A stretch of 10,659 bases of DNA, from the NCBI GenBank assembly GCA_050744165.1, contig JBOGGN010000174.1, positions 1-10,659 of the forward strand. Reading direction: 5' to 3'. Positions 1 through 6,145 of the stretch are shown in pieces. Each line of letters opens with the position of its first letter. Position 1 is the first letter of the stretch. The position numbers were made by a program, and so were the translations under genes. The notes beneath the pieces were generated by a model. The model worked only from the letters and a program-made list of their open reading frames with translations. It did not search any database and had not been told where the DNA came from. Source of the stretch: JBOGGN01 sp050744165 (GTDB taxonomy: Bacteria > Actinomycetota > Acidimicrobiia > Acidimicrobiales > Palsa-688).

Positions 1-992
1 CCCCGCCACCGGGCTACGGCCCGGGTCCGCCGGGACCGCCGGGTCCGCTGGGACCGCCGGGACCGCCGGGACCGTCCAGCCGGCCGGGGCCGCCCGGGCC
101 ATTCGGGCCGCCCGCCGCCTGGCCGCCTCCCACCCCAAGCGTGCCCGCGTGGGCCTATCCGCCCACCCAGCTCAAGGGCGGCAACGCCAAGACCGGCCCC
201 CTGGCGCTCCATCCCATGGGTCTCGGCGACATCCTCGACGGCGCCATCAAGCTGATGCGGGCCAACGCCCGCACGATGATTGTGCTGGTGCTCACGATCG
301 CCATCCCCTTTGAGTTCGTAATCGCCTTCTTGCAGCGCAACCTCAACGGGGGCACCGGCCTGTTTCAGATCTTCAACGACCAATCGACGACGACATCGTC
401 CCCGGCGCTCCCCGTGGCGGCCATCGGTGTCGGCCTGCTGGTCCAGTACTTGGTGGTGCCGCTGGTGTGCGTCGGAACCAGCCGGGTGGTGATGGCCTCC
501 TATTTCGGCGGCGACATGGGACCCAAGGCGGCACTGGCCGCCGTGGTCCGCAAGGCGCCGGCCATCCTCGTCGCCACGGTGATCGTGCACCTGGCCGAGT
601 TAGTTGGGTCGATCGGGCTGTTCGTGAGCGTCGCCTTCGTGATGCCGCTATTCATCCTGACGGCACCGGCCATCTCGGTTGAGGACCGGAGTCCGTTCTC
701 GGCGATAAAGCGTTCCGTCGGGCTGGTTCGAACGCGCTACTGGCCCACGGTCGGCGTCGCTCTCATGGCCGGGGTCATGGCCACGATCCTGAACGACATC
801 CTGAGTCTGGCTCCGAGTCTCATCGGTCTTATCGTGGGGCTGCGTTGGGGGTGGATCATCGTCGGAGTTGGCGGTCTCCTGCAGGCGGTGGTCACCGTGT
901 CGTTCATCACGACGGTGGCCACGCTGGTGTACCTCGACGCCCGCATCCGCCGGGAGGGCCTCGACCTCGAGCTGCTCGCCGATCGCCTGTAG
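1..992 (+). CDS. Multi-pass membrane protein with Gly/Pro-rich N-terminus, 5'-truncated
   Basis: The reading frame is open from base 3 to the TAG at 990-992, so the true start lies left of the window. A GTG at 141 is in frame but is unlikely to be the start, because the 46 codons before it form a continuous Gly/Pro-rich, collagen-like segment (PPGPPGPLGPPGPPGP) typical of cytoplasmic tails of actinobacterial membrane proteins. After it comes a conserved-looking entry, HPMGLGDILDGAIKLMRAN, then about six hydrophobic segments and an end reading LVYLDARIRREGLDLELLADRL. This arrangement matches actinobacterial proteins annotated as 'glycerophosphoryl diester phosphodiesterase membrane domain' or DUF-type membrane proteins. 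They lack the phosphodiesterase catalytic domain and none is visible here. The function is unknown. It is probably an inner-membrane protein. The next gene starts 147 bp downstream behind its own putative promoter, so the two need not be co-transcribed. Confidence 0.85.
   Translation, partial: PPPGYGPGPPGPPGPLGPPGPPGPSSRPGPPGPFGPPAAWPPPTPSVPAWAYPPTQLKGGNAKTGPLALHPMGLGDILDGAIKLMRANARTMIVLVLTIAIPFEFVIAFLQRNLNGGTGLFQIFNDQSTTTSSPALPVAAIGVGLLVQYLVVPLVCVGTSRVVMASYFGGDMGPKAALAAVVRKAPAILVATVIVHLAELVGSIGLFVSVAFVMPLFILTAPAISVEDRSPFSAIKRSVGLVRTRYWPTVGVALMAGVMATILNDILSLAPSLIGLIVGLRWGWIIVGVGGLLQAVVTVSFITTVATLVYLDARIRREGLDLELLADRL
27..71 (+). repeat. Five 9-bp tandem units encoding Gly-Pro-Pro
   Basis: Five near-identical units of CCGCCGGGA lie head to tail (27-35, 36-44, 45-53, 54-62, 63-71), with single-base differences in units two and three. 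They are in frame with the membrane protein and encode Pro-Pro-Gly triplets. The period, a multiple of three, suggests in-frame expansion and contraction. Confidence 0.85.
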
Positions 993-1127
993 GAGACGGC
1001 GGTCCCGGCGCGGCCAGTCGGGCCGATCCACAGGGGCAGGTTGGCCGGGTGCGAGCGGCGGTCTGCACACCGATCGGCGGCTCGCGAACGCCGGCCGCCC
1101 GTCCGGTCGATACGAGAGTGCCCGACT

Positions 1128-1133
1128 TAATGT
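1128..1133 (+). promoter_or_regulatory. Putative -10 box (TAATGT) for leaderless mca transcript
   Basis: TAATGT fits the actinobacterial TANNNT -10 consensus and ends exactly 6 nt before the ATG at 1140, so transcription would begin at or next to the start codon. No Shine-Dalgarno sequence precedes this ATG, which agrees with leaderless translation. No good -35 hexamer is seen at 16-18 bp. Confidence 0.45.
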
Positions 1134-1139
1134 GATCTC

Positions 1140-2372
1140 ATGCCCGAACGTCCCTGCCTTTTGACCGTCCACGCCCATCCCGACGACGAAGCGTCCAAGG
1201 GTGCGGCGACGGTGGCTCGGTACCGCAGCCGTGGCGTGCATTGCGTGCTGGTGTGCTGCACCGGCGGTGAGGCAGGCGACATCTTGAACCCGGCTATGGA
1301 TCGACCCGAGGTGCGCGAGCGCCTCCACGAGGTTCGTCTGGCAGAGCTGGCTGCGTCCACCTCGGTGATCGGCTACAGCGAGGTCGTGATGCTGGGCTAT
1401 CGCGACTCGGGGATGCCGGGCACGCCGGAGAACGCCGACCCGCGGTCCTTCGCCCAGGCGCCACTCGATGAGGCCGTCGGTCGCCTGGTGGCAGTGATCC
1501 GCCGGGTCCGGCCGCAGGTGATCGTCACCTACCCGGGCAACCAGGAGGGGTACCCGCACCCCGATCACCTCCGGGTGCACGACATCACCATTCCCGCCTT
1601 TGACGCCGCGGGCGATTCGGACGCCTACCCCGAAGCCGGGCCGGCGTGGCAACCCTCCAAGCTGTATTACACCCAGTGGTCGCGCCGCCGGATCGTGGCC
1701 ATGCACGAGAAGTATCTGGAGCTGGGCCTCGAATCGCCCTACGACGAAAAGTGGTTCGAGCGGCGTGGTAACCCGGAGCCGCCGACCACGGTGATCGACG
1801 TGACCGGCTTCACTCGGGTCCGGGACGAGGCGTTGCTGGCCCACGCGTCGCAGATCGACCCGACCTCGAAGTTCTGGTTCGGACTGCCGCCCGAGGTGGC
1901 CCAGACGGTCTATCCCTACGACGAATATGCGCTGGCCCGGAGCCTGGTGCCCACCGAAGTGCCGGAGGGCGAGCTGTTCGCCGGCCTCGCCGACTTCGCC
2001 CACCTCGCTGGCGTCGACGGCAACGCGGGCGTTGACAGCGTGGCCGGCTCTCCGGGCGTCGACGGCGTGACCGTCACCGCGGGCGTCGCCCGCCCAGCGT
2101 CCCTAAGTGGCCCAGCCGACACAGCCGGCCTGCTAGAGCACGCCGACCCGTCGCGCGCCAACGGCGACGCCGGCCCCTGCGCCGTCATCGGCCAAGTCGT
2201 CACCCCGGACGGAGAGCCAGCCATGGCCCCCGCTGGCGCGCCCCAGTCCTCGTGCTCGAACGCCGAGCCCGCCGCCACCCCCGCCACTGCCGAGCCGACC
2301 GCCGTCACCGCCGCCACCGCCGCCCCGAACGCCGAGCCCACCGCCGCCTCAGCCTCCACCGACGGCAGGTAG
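1140..2372 (+). CDS. mca: Mycothiol S-conjugate amidase (Mca), PIG-L/LmbE family, with C-terminal tail
   Basis: Mca cleaves the amide bond of mycothiol S-conjugates, releasing a mercapturic acid for export and GlcN-Ins for mycothiol recycling, a cytosolic detoxification step. The 410-aa product opens with VHAHPDDEASKGAAT. The AHPDDE motif supplies zinc ligands His13 and Asp16 and the catalytic acid Asp15; the third ligand is His143 in YPHPDH. The SKGAAT context, with Lys20, is typical of Mca rather than the deacetylase MshB. The catalytic domain ends near residue 288 after the family-like stretch YALARSLVPTEVPEGELFAGL. Residues 289-410 are an extra low-complexity tail rich in Ala, Thr, Pro, Gly and Val, with degenerate GVDG and NAEPTA repeats; known Mca proteins are about 290 aa. 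The ATG is chosen because the family start aligns here and a TAATGT box sits at leaderless distance. The SCP2-like gene follows after 52 bp. Confidence 0.93.
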   Translation: MPERPCLLTVHAHPDDEASKGAATVARYRSRGVHCVLVCCTGGEAGDILNPAMDRPEVRERLHEVRLAELAASTSVIGYSEVVMLGYRDSGMPGTPENADPRSFAQAPLDEAVGRLVAVIRRVRPQVIVTYPGNQEGYPHPDHLRVHDITIPAFDAAGDSDAYPEAGPAWQPSKLYYTQWSRRRIVAMHEKYLELGLESPYDEKWFERRGNPEPPTTVIDVTGFTRVRDEALLAHASQIDPTSKFWFGLPPEVAQTVYPYDEYALARSLVPTEVPEGELFAGLADFAHLAGVDGNAGVDSVAGSPGVDGVTVTAGVARPASLSGPADTAGLLEHADPSRANGDAGPCAVIGQVVTPDGEPAMAPAGAPQSSCSNAEPAATPATAEPTAVTAATAAPNAEPTAASASTDGR

Positions 2373-2410
2373 AGTGCCCAGCGGACAGCGGCCCGACCGA
2401 CTCTGACACA

Positions 2411-2416
2411 GGGGGG
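2411..2416 (+). promoter_or_regulatory. G-rich ribosome binding site of the SCP2-like gene
   Basis: A run AGGGGGGA lies 8 nt before the ATG at 2425. It is a purine-rich Shine-Dalgarno variant and supports that start. It is one of the few clear ribosome binding sites on the plus strand of this window. Confidence 0.5.
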
Positions 2417-2424
2417 ATCCACCA

Positions 2425-2817
2425 ATGTCGAAATGGCTCTCGCAGGAGTGGCTGGACGAGACCAAGAAGATGGCCGAGTCCCAACCCGACCGGCCCGGTG
2501 CCTCGGCGAAGATGCAGTACGTCGTCACCGGCGGGCCTGACGGCGACATCCGCTACTACTGGCTGCTCGAAGACGGGCATCTCCTGGAGAACCAACTCGG
2601 CGACATCGAGGGCGCCGAGATCACCATGACGATGACCTACGACGACGCCCGCAAGATCCAAGAAGGGGAGTTGGATCCCAACGCCGCCTTCATGCAGGGC
2701 CGGATCAAGATCAGCAACAACACCAACATGGCCAAGCTGATGTCCCTGATGCCGCTCACCAACTCCCCGGAGTACAAAGAGCTCCAGGTGCTGATCCGCA
2801 CCATCACGGAGTACTGA
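2425..2817 (+). CDS. SCP2 sterol-binding domain protein
   Basis: The 130-aa product looks like a stand-alone SCP2 (sterol carrier protein 2) domain. Features seen are a central strand-rich stretch (MQYVVTGGPDGDIRYYWLLEDG), the ITMTMTYDDARKIQEGELDPNAAFMQGRIKISNN segment typical of bacterial SCP2 proteins (the family's 'A..G.i...G' motif), and a short helical end. There is no signal peptide, so it should be cytosolic. SCP2 folds bind acyl chains, acyl-CoA or sterols in a hydrophobic tunnel; the ligand here cannot be read from the sequence. The gene lies 52 bp after mca and 91 bp before the sigma factor gene, all on the same strand, and its ribosome binding site at 2411-2416 supports the start. 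Family assignment is confident, the physiological role is not. Confidence 0.88.
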   Translation: MSKWLSQEWLDETKKMAESQPDRPGASAKMQYVVTGGPDGDIRYYWLLEDGHLLENQLGDIEGAEITMTMTYDDARKIQEGELDPNAAFMQGRIKISNNTNMAKLMSLMPLTNSPEYKELQVLIRTITEY

Positions 2818-2908
2818 ACACCGGTCGTCGTGTCGCCAGGGTCGCCAGGTCGTGAGGACAGTGGAGAGAGCATCCGATGGCGAGCCCAGTACCGAAGAAT
2901 GAGCGACG

Positions 2909-3490
2909 ATGAGCGCCCCACTCACTGAAGCGAGCGACAGCGCCTTGGTCGTCGCCATCGGGCGATGGCGCGAGGAGGCCTTGGCGGAGGCCTACCGCCG
3001 CCACGGCGGCGCCGTCTTCGGGTTGGCGCGCCGGGTGGTCGGTGACACCGCCCTTGCTGAGGAGGTCGTGCAGGAGGTCTTCCTCCGGCTGTGGAACGAC
3101 CCCGAGAAGTTCGATCCGGGCCGAGGCTCGCTGCGCTCGTTCCTGCTGGCCCAGACCCACGGCCGGTCGGTCGACGTGATGCGGTCCGACAGCTCTCGGC
3201 GCCGCCGCGAGGAGCGCGAAGCCCGCGAAACGGCCGAGTCGGGATACGACATCGAACACCAGGTGTGGGATCTCGCGATGGCCGAGCACGTGAAGGACGC
3301 CCTCGGGCTGCTCTCCGACGATGAGCGGCGGGCGATCGAGCTGGCGTATTTCGGAGGCCACACCTATCGAGAGGTGGCCGTCCTGCTGGGGGCACCGGAA
3401 GGCACCGTGAAGAGCCGGATCCGTACCGGCCTTCGGCGGCTGCGAGATGGATTGGCCGAAGCGGGGATCGGAAACTCGTGGAACGACTGA
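2909..3490 (+). CDS. ECF-type RNA polymerase sigma factor (SigK/SigL-like)
   Basis: The 193-aa product has the two-domain layout of extracytoplasmic-function sigma factors. Sigma region 2 spans about residues 24-92 (AYRRHGGAVFGLARRVVGDTALAEEVVQEVFLRLW, then GSLRSFLLAQTHGRSVDVMR), contacting core polymerase and the -10 element. A charged linker (RRRREEREARE) follows, then region 4 at about 127-183, with the helix-turn-helix HTYREVAVLLGAPEGTVKSRIRTGLRRLR recognising the -35 element. Its stop overlaps the start of the next gene by 13 bp. That gene encodes a membrane anti-sigma factor of RskA type, so this sigma factor is presumably held inactive at the membrane until a signal triggers release. 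The ATG at 2909 has only a weak purine stretch upstream; another ATG at 2899 is out of frame. The target promoters are not identifiable from this window. Confidence 0.93.
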   Translation: MSAPLTEASDSALVVAIGRWREEALAEAYRRHGGAVFGLARRVVGDTALAEEVVQEVFLRLWNDPEKFDPGRGSLRSFLLAQTHGRSVDVMRSDSSRRRREEREARETAESGYDIEHQVWDLAMAEHVKDALGLLSDDERRAIELAYFGGHTYREVAVLLGAPEGTVKSRIRTGLRRLRDGLAEAGIGNSWND

Positions 3491-4653
3491 CTGGACACGC
3501 CGAGTTGCAGGAGCTGCTCGGCGCCTACGCCCTCGATGCCGTCGAGCCCGAAGAGGCGGCGGTCATCGAGTTGCACCTGCCGACCTGCCCTCGCTGCCGC
3601 ATCGAGCTGACCGAGCACCGGGAGGCGGCCGCCTTGCTCGGTTATGCCGGTGGCGCCGCCCCGAAAGGGTTGTGGGACCGGATCATCGCCGAGTTGGAGG
3701 AGCCACCGCCCCCCTTCGACCTCGACCTGCCCCGCCCCCAGTACCGTTCGTCGACCCCGGCGTGGATGCCGACCAGTGCCGGCTCCACGTTGGCCAGCGC
3801 CTGGCGCGCCCTCGGGTCGCACACCACGGAAAACGCGGCCGAGGCGTTGGAGAACACCGCCCGACGCCCGCCTCGTGCGACCTTGTGGTCGTCAACTCCG
3901 TCGAGCCCCAGTCCGAGTTCGAGTTCGAGCGCCAGCCCGAGTCTGGGCAGGGCGGAGCTGGCGTGGGATCGGGACGCCGACGATTCGCGCGGCGAGGACG
4001 CGATGGTCGTGCCGATCGAGGCGTCGACATTCAGCACGCCACCGAGCGGAACCGAAGGGCTCAGCAACGAGGGTCCGAGCACCCAAGGCTCCGGTTTGTC
4101 GGGATGGCTCTCCGGCCCGGCCGGCATTGGCCGCATTCACAGCGAGGGCGGCCGTCGGTCGAGTCGGGGGGGCAAGTCGGGCCGATCAGGCAAGACCGTC
4201 CCGATGCGGTGGATGGTCGCCATCGCCACAACGGCGGCGGTGCTGGTCGCCGCGCTTGGCATCGAGGTCGGCCGCTTGGAGAACAGCAACAAGTCCCAGC
4301 AGCCCAACCTGGCCTTGATTGCCTACGAGGTGGCGGCAGCCAACCCGGGAGCGCGGCGAGTGACGCTGAAGTCCTCCAACGGCAACGTCACCGTGCAGGC
4401 GGTGATCGTGCCCAACGGTGAGACCTACCTCGGCAAGAACAGCCTGCAGGTGCTGCCGAGCAACGAGACCTACCAGATGTGGGGAATCGTCGACGGGTCA
4501 CCGGTGTCTCTCGGCGTCATCGGAGATAACCCGACATATGCGGCCTTCAGTACGCCGACGGTGGCCACCGCCCTGGCGATGACGGTCGAGGCGAGCGGCG
4601 GGGTGCCGATCACCAGCAAGACGCCGGTGGTCCAGGGCGACCTGCCTACCTAA
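3478..4653 (+). CDS. Transmembrane anti-sigma factor with zinc-binding N-terminus and RskA C-terminal domain
   Basis: The GTG start lies inside the sigma factor gene (13-bp overlap), implying translational coupling. The N-terminus carries the ZAS zinc motif: His7, then 25 residues, then His33-x3-Cys37-x2-Cys40. This is the spacing seen in RsrA-type anti-sigma factors, where it folds over the sigma factor. One transmembrane helix lies at about 244-262 (WMVAIATTAAVLVAALGIEVG). The extracytoplasmic part (about 277-391) resembles the RskA domain, with TYQMWGIVDGSPVSLGVIG near its middle. Release of the sigma factor in such systems usually needs stepwise membrane proteolysis. The protein is unusually long at 391 aa, against about 230 aa for mycobacterial RskA. 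The excess is a cytoplasmic linker of roughly 160 residues between the zinc domain and the membrane, Pro-rich then Ser-rich (139-155). The ligand or stress sensed is unknown. Confidence 0.9.
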   Translation: MERLTGHAELQELLGAYALDAVEPEEAAVIELHLPTCPRCRIELTEHREAAALLGYAGGAAPKGLWDRIIAELEEPPPPFDLDLPRPQYRSSTPAWMPTSAGSTLASAWRALGSHTTENAAEALENTARRPPRATLWSSTPSSPSPSSSSSASPSLGRAELAWDRDADDSRGEDAMVVPIEASTFSTPPSGTEGLSNEGPSTQGSGLSGWLSGPAGIGRIHSEGGRRSSRGGKSGRSGKTVPMRWMVAIATTAAVLVAALGIEVGRLENSNKSQQPNLALIAYEVAAANPGARRVTLKSSNGNVTVQAVIVPNGETYLGKNSLQVLPSNETYQMWGIVDGSPVSLGVIGDNPTYAAFSTPTVATALAMTVEASGGVPITSKTPVVQGDLPT

Positions 4654-4704
4654 CAGCTCCCAGTCGGGGTCCGCGTCGAGGGCCACCAAGCGGCCGACCA
4701 GCCT

Positions 4705-5409
4705 TCAGACGCCGGTACCCGGGCCGACTGCGTCGGTTGTCGACTGCGCCGCCCCGTCGGCGGTACCCATCGCCGACTTGCCGCTGGCGATGGCCATCAG
4801 TCCCACGTGGCGGGCCTCGATGCCCCCGATCTGGGCGATCGTCGTGTTCAGCGCGGCGTGGTCGAACAGGCCGATATCGGCTTGGCACGTCGCCGACAGC
4901 AGGTGCTCGAGGGTGTAGGCCAGGTTGACGACGTCCGCCTCCGAGGCCAGCGTCGCCAGCATGGGCTGGATCACCTGGGCCATGATCGTGGCGTTGGCCG
5001 TGCTCACCGGACTCCCGCCGACCCCCCGGATGGTGCGGGTCAACAGATCCTGGTGCTGCATGTGCTGGTTCTGAAACAGCTTCAAGAGGTCCTGGTTGCC
5101 AGTCGACTGGACCAGGGTGCCCCCGAGCACGGTCGTGTAGACGTTCATGGCCATTGCTTCGAGCGACAGGGCGGTGTTGAGGATGGCCACTTCCTTGGGG
5201 GAACCGACAACGGCGGTGGTGCTCGTGGTCGGTGGAGCCGGCACCGCCACAGGTGTTGCTCCCTTGCAGGCGGCGAGCACCGCTGTGGAAGCGGCGGCCA
5301 CACCTCCGGCGGCCAGGAGCCGACGACGGCTGGTCCAGGAGCCGGTCCCCGATGCCTCGACGCCGACTGGCGTCGCGCTCTGTTGGATCGTCTCGAGCGT
5401 GCTGTCCAT
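4705..5409 (-). CDS. Tat-exported ferritin-like lipoprotein
   Basis: From the ATG at 5409 the product is 234 aa. The N-terminus has a twin-arginine signal (SRRRLLAAGG, residues 27-36), a hydrophobic stretch and a lipobox LAAC with Cys48, predicting a folded, Tat-exported, lipid-anchored protein. A Pro/Thr/Val linker follows, then a four-helix ferritin-like domain (about 72-210). Candidate metal ligands are Glu84, His116 and His119 (QNQHMQHQ), Glu168-His169 and Glu198-xx-His201 (IEARH). Helix 2 has Gln where classic di-iron proteins have Glu, so metal binding may be atypical. It fits the Ferritin_2/DUF4439-type group of exported proteins; whether it binds iron or manganese or has activity is not shown. 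The start at 5409 is chosen for its AGGAG at 5 nt. An in-frame ATG at 5448 would add 13 residues but has no ribosome binding site. It follows a second ferritin-like gene on the same strand. Confidence 0.87.
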   Translation of the reverse strand: MDSTLETIQQSATPVGVEASGTGSWTSRRRLLAAGGVAAASTAVLAACKGATPVAVPAPPTTSTTAVVGSPKEVAILNTALSLEAMAMNVYTTVLGGTLVQSTGNQDLLKLFQNQHMQHQDLLTRTIRGVGGSPVSTANATIMAQVIQPMLATLASEADVVNLAYTLEHLLSATCQADIGLFDHAALNTTIAQIGGIEARHVGLMAIASGKSAMGTADGAAQSTTDAVGPGTGV

Positions 5410-5414
5410 CTGGG

Positions 5415-5419
5415 CTCCT
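5415..5419 (-). promoter_or_regulatory. AGGAG ribosome binding site deciding the ferritin-like lipoprotein start
   Basis: On the minus strand AGGAG lies 5 nt before the ATG at 5409-5407. The upstream in-frame ATG at 5448 is preceded only by GCCGGCTGAC-like sequence with no such motif, so translation is more likely to begin at 5409. Confidence 0.65.
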
Positions 5420-5449
5420 GTCGAGTGTTCGGTCGAAGGCGGCGTCATG

Positions 5450-6088
5450 TCAGCCGGCGGGGGGGTACATGGAGATCGAGATCACGTCGCTGGTTGTCTC
5501 AAACGACGGCACCATGTCGGCGTCGGTGTCGGGGTCTCGCCCGAGGATCTGGCCGATTGTCGCCCCATGGGCAGATTCGACCGGATAGATGCCGGCACAC
5601 GATTGCAGCACCTGGACGCCTTTGAGGACCCCGAAGGCGTAGAGGTAGGTGGCCGCAATCGCGTTCTCGCTGTCGAAGGCGGCACTCATCAGGTGCATCT
5701 CGTCGGGCGCCTCTCGCATCTGGTCGGCGACAGCCACCAGCACCCCGGGGTTCGCCGGGGCGTTCGGGTTGCCGGAGAAGGCCCCCAATGCGGTGGCGTG
5801 GGCGCTGTGGTGCCCGCTGTAGGCGGCGACCAGGGCGACGGTGGAGGGCGTGTGCAGTTTCCCGGTCTGTGAGGCGATGGCATACGCCGACACCATCGCC
5901 TGCTCGATGCTCTGGAGAAACAAGGCAACGGACTGGTCCGTGAGGGGGGCGGCGTCGGCCGGTTCGGCAGGCCCGGCAAAGGCCAGGGCGCTGCCGCCGA
6001 GCACGGTCGCCAGCGCGGCGCCCGCGTCGAGTAAGAACCGCCGCCGGGACAGTCCGCCCCGGCCTTTGATGTGGTGGCTTATCTCCAT
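5450..6088 (-). CDS. Tat-exported ferritin-like domain protein
   Basis: The 212-aa product begins with a classic twin-arginine signal, SRRRFLLDAGAALATVLGG (from residue 14), and a likely signal-peptidase I site after ADA at residue 46, so it should be a soluble exported protein rather than a lipoprotein. The rest reads as a four-helix ferritin-like bundle: LFLQSIEQAMVSAYAIA (Glu62), AAYSGHHSAHATALGAF (His93, His94, His97), HLMSAAFDSENAIAATYLYAFG (Glu141) and PVESAHGATIGQIL (Glu171, His174). The second helix lacks the usual Glu of a di-iron ExxH motif, as in its neighbour. The two genes are 40 bp apart using the preferred downstream start, so they probably form one transcript and may form a mixed complex in the envelope. 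A GAGGAGA site lies 10 nt before the ATG. The function is inferred from fold only. Confidence 0.87.
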   Translation of the reverse strand: MEISHHIKGRGGLSRRRFLLDAGAALATVLGGSALAFAGPAEPADAAPLTDQSVALFLQSIEQAMVSAYAIASQTGKLHTPSTVALVAAYSGHHSAHATALGAFSGNPNAPANPGVLVAVADQMREAPDEMHLMSAAFDSENAIAATYLYAFGVLKGVQVLQSCAGIYPVESAHGATIGQILGRDPDTDADMVPSFETTSDVISISMYPPAG

Positions 6089-6098
6089 TAGCTGCGTG

Positions 6099-6105
6099 TC
6101 TCCTC
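6099..6105 (-). promoter_or_regulatory. GAGGAGA ribosome binding site
   Basis: GAGGAGA on the minus strand precedes the ATG at 6088 of the first ferritin-like gene, with a rather long 10-nt spacer. The gap to the upstream deacetylase gene is 57 bp. It contains no clear terminator, so read-through is possible. Confidence 0.5.
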
Positions 6106-6145
6106 GTCGTGTCTTCTTTGTGGAAGCTGGGAAAATGCGACGCTC

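Noticed and set aside
27..71. The 9-bp tandem array considered as a CRISPR or regulatory iteron array.
   Set aside because: The units are contiguous with no spacers and are in frame with a Gly/Pro-rich protein segment, so they are coding repeats.
648..2003. A long minus-strand open frame (451 codons) opposite the membrane protein and mca.
   Set aside because: It is antisense to Mca, which has clear catalytic motifs, and its translation is Arg/Gly/Pro/His-rich with no domain. Long antisense frames are expected in GC-rich DNA.
4654..4704. A possible bidirectional terminator between the convergent anti-sigma and ferritin-like genes.
   Set aside because: Only a weak GGCC/GGCC stem (4681-4695) is seen, with no T-run on either strand.
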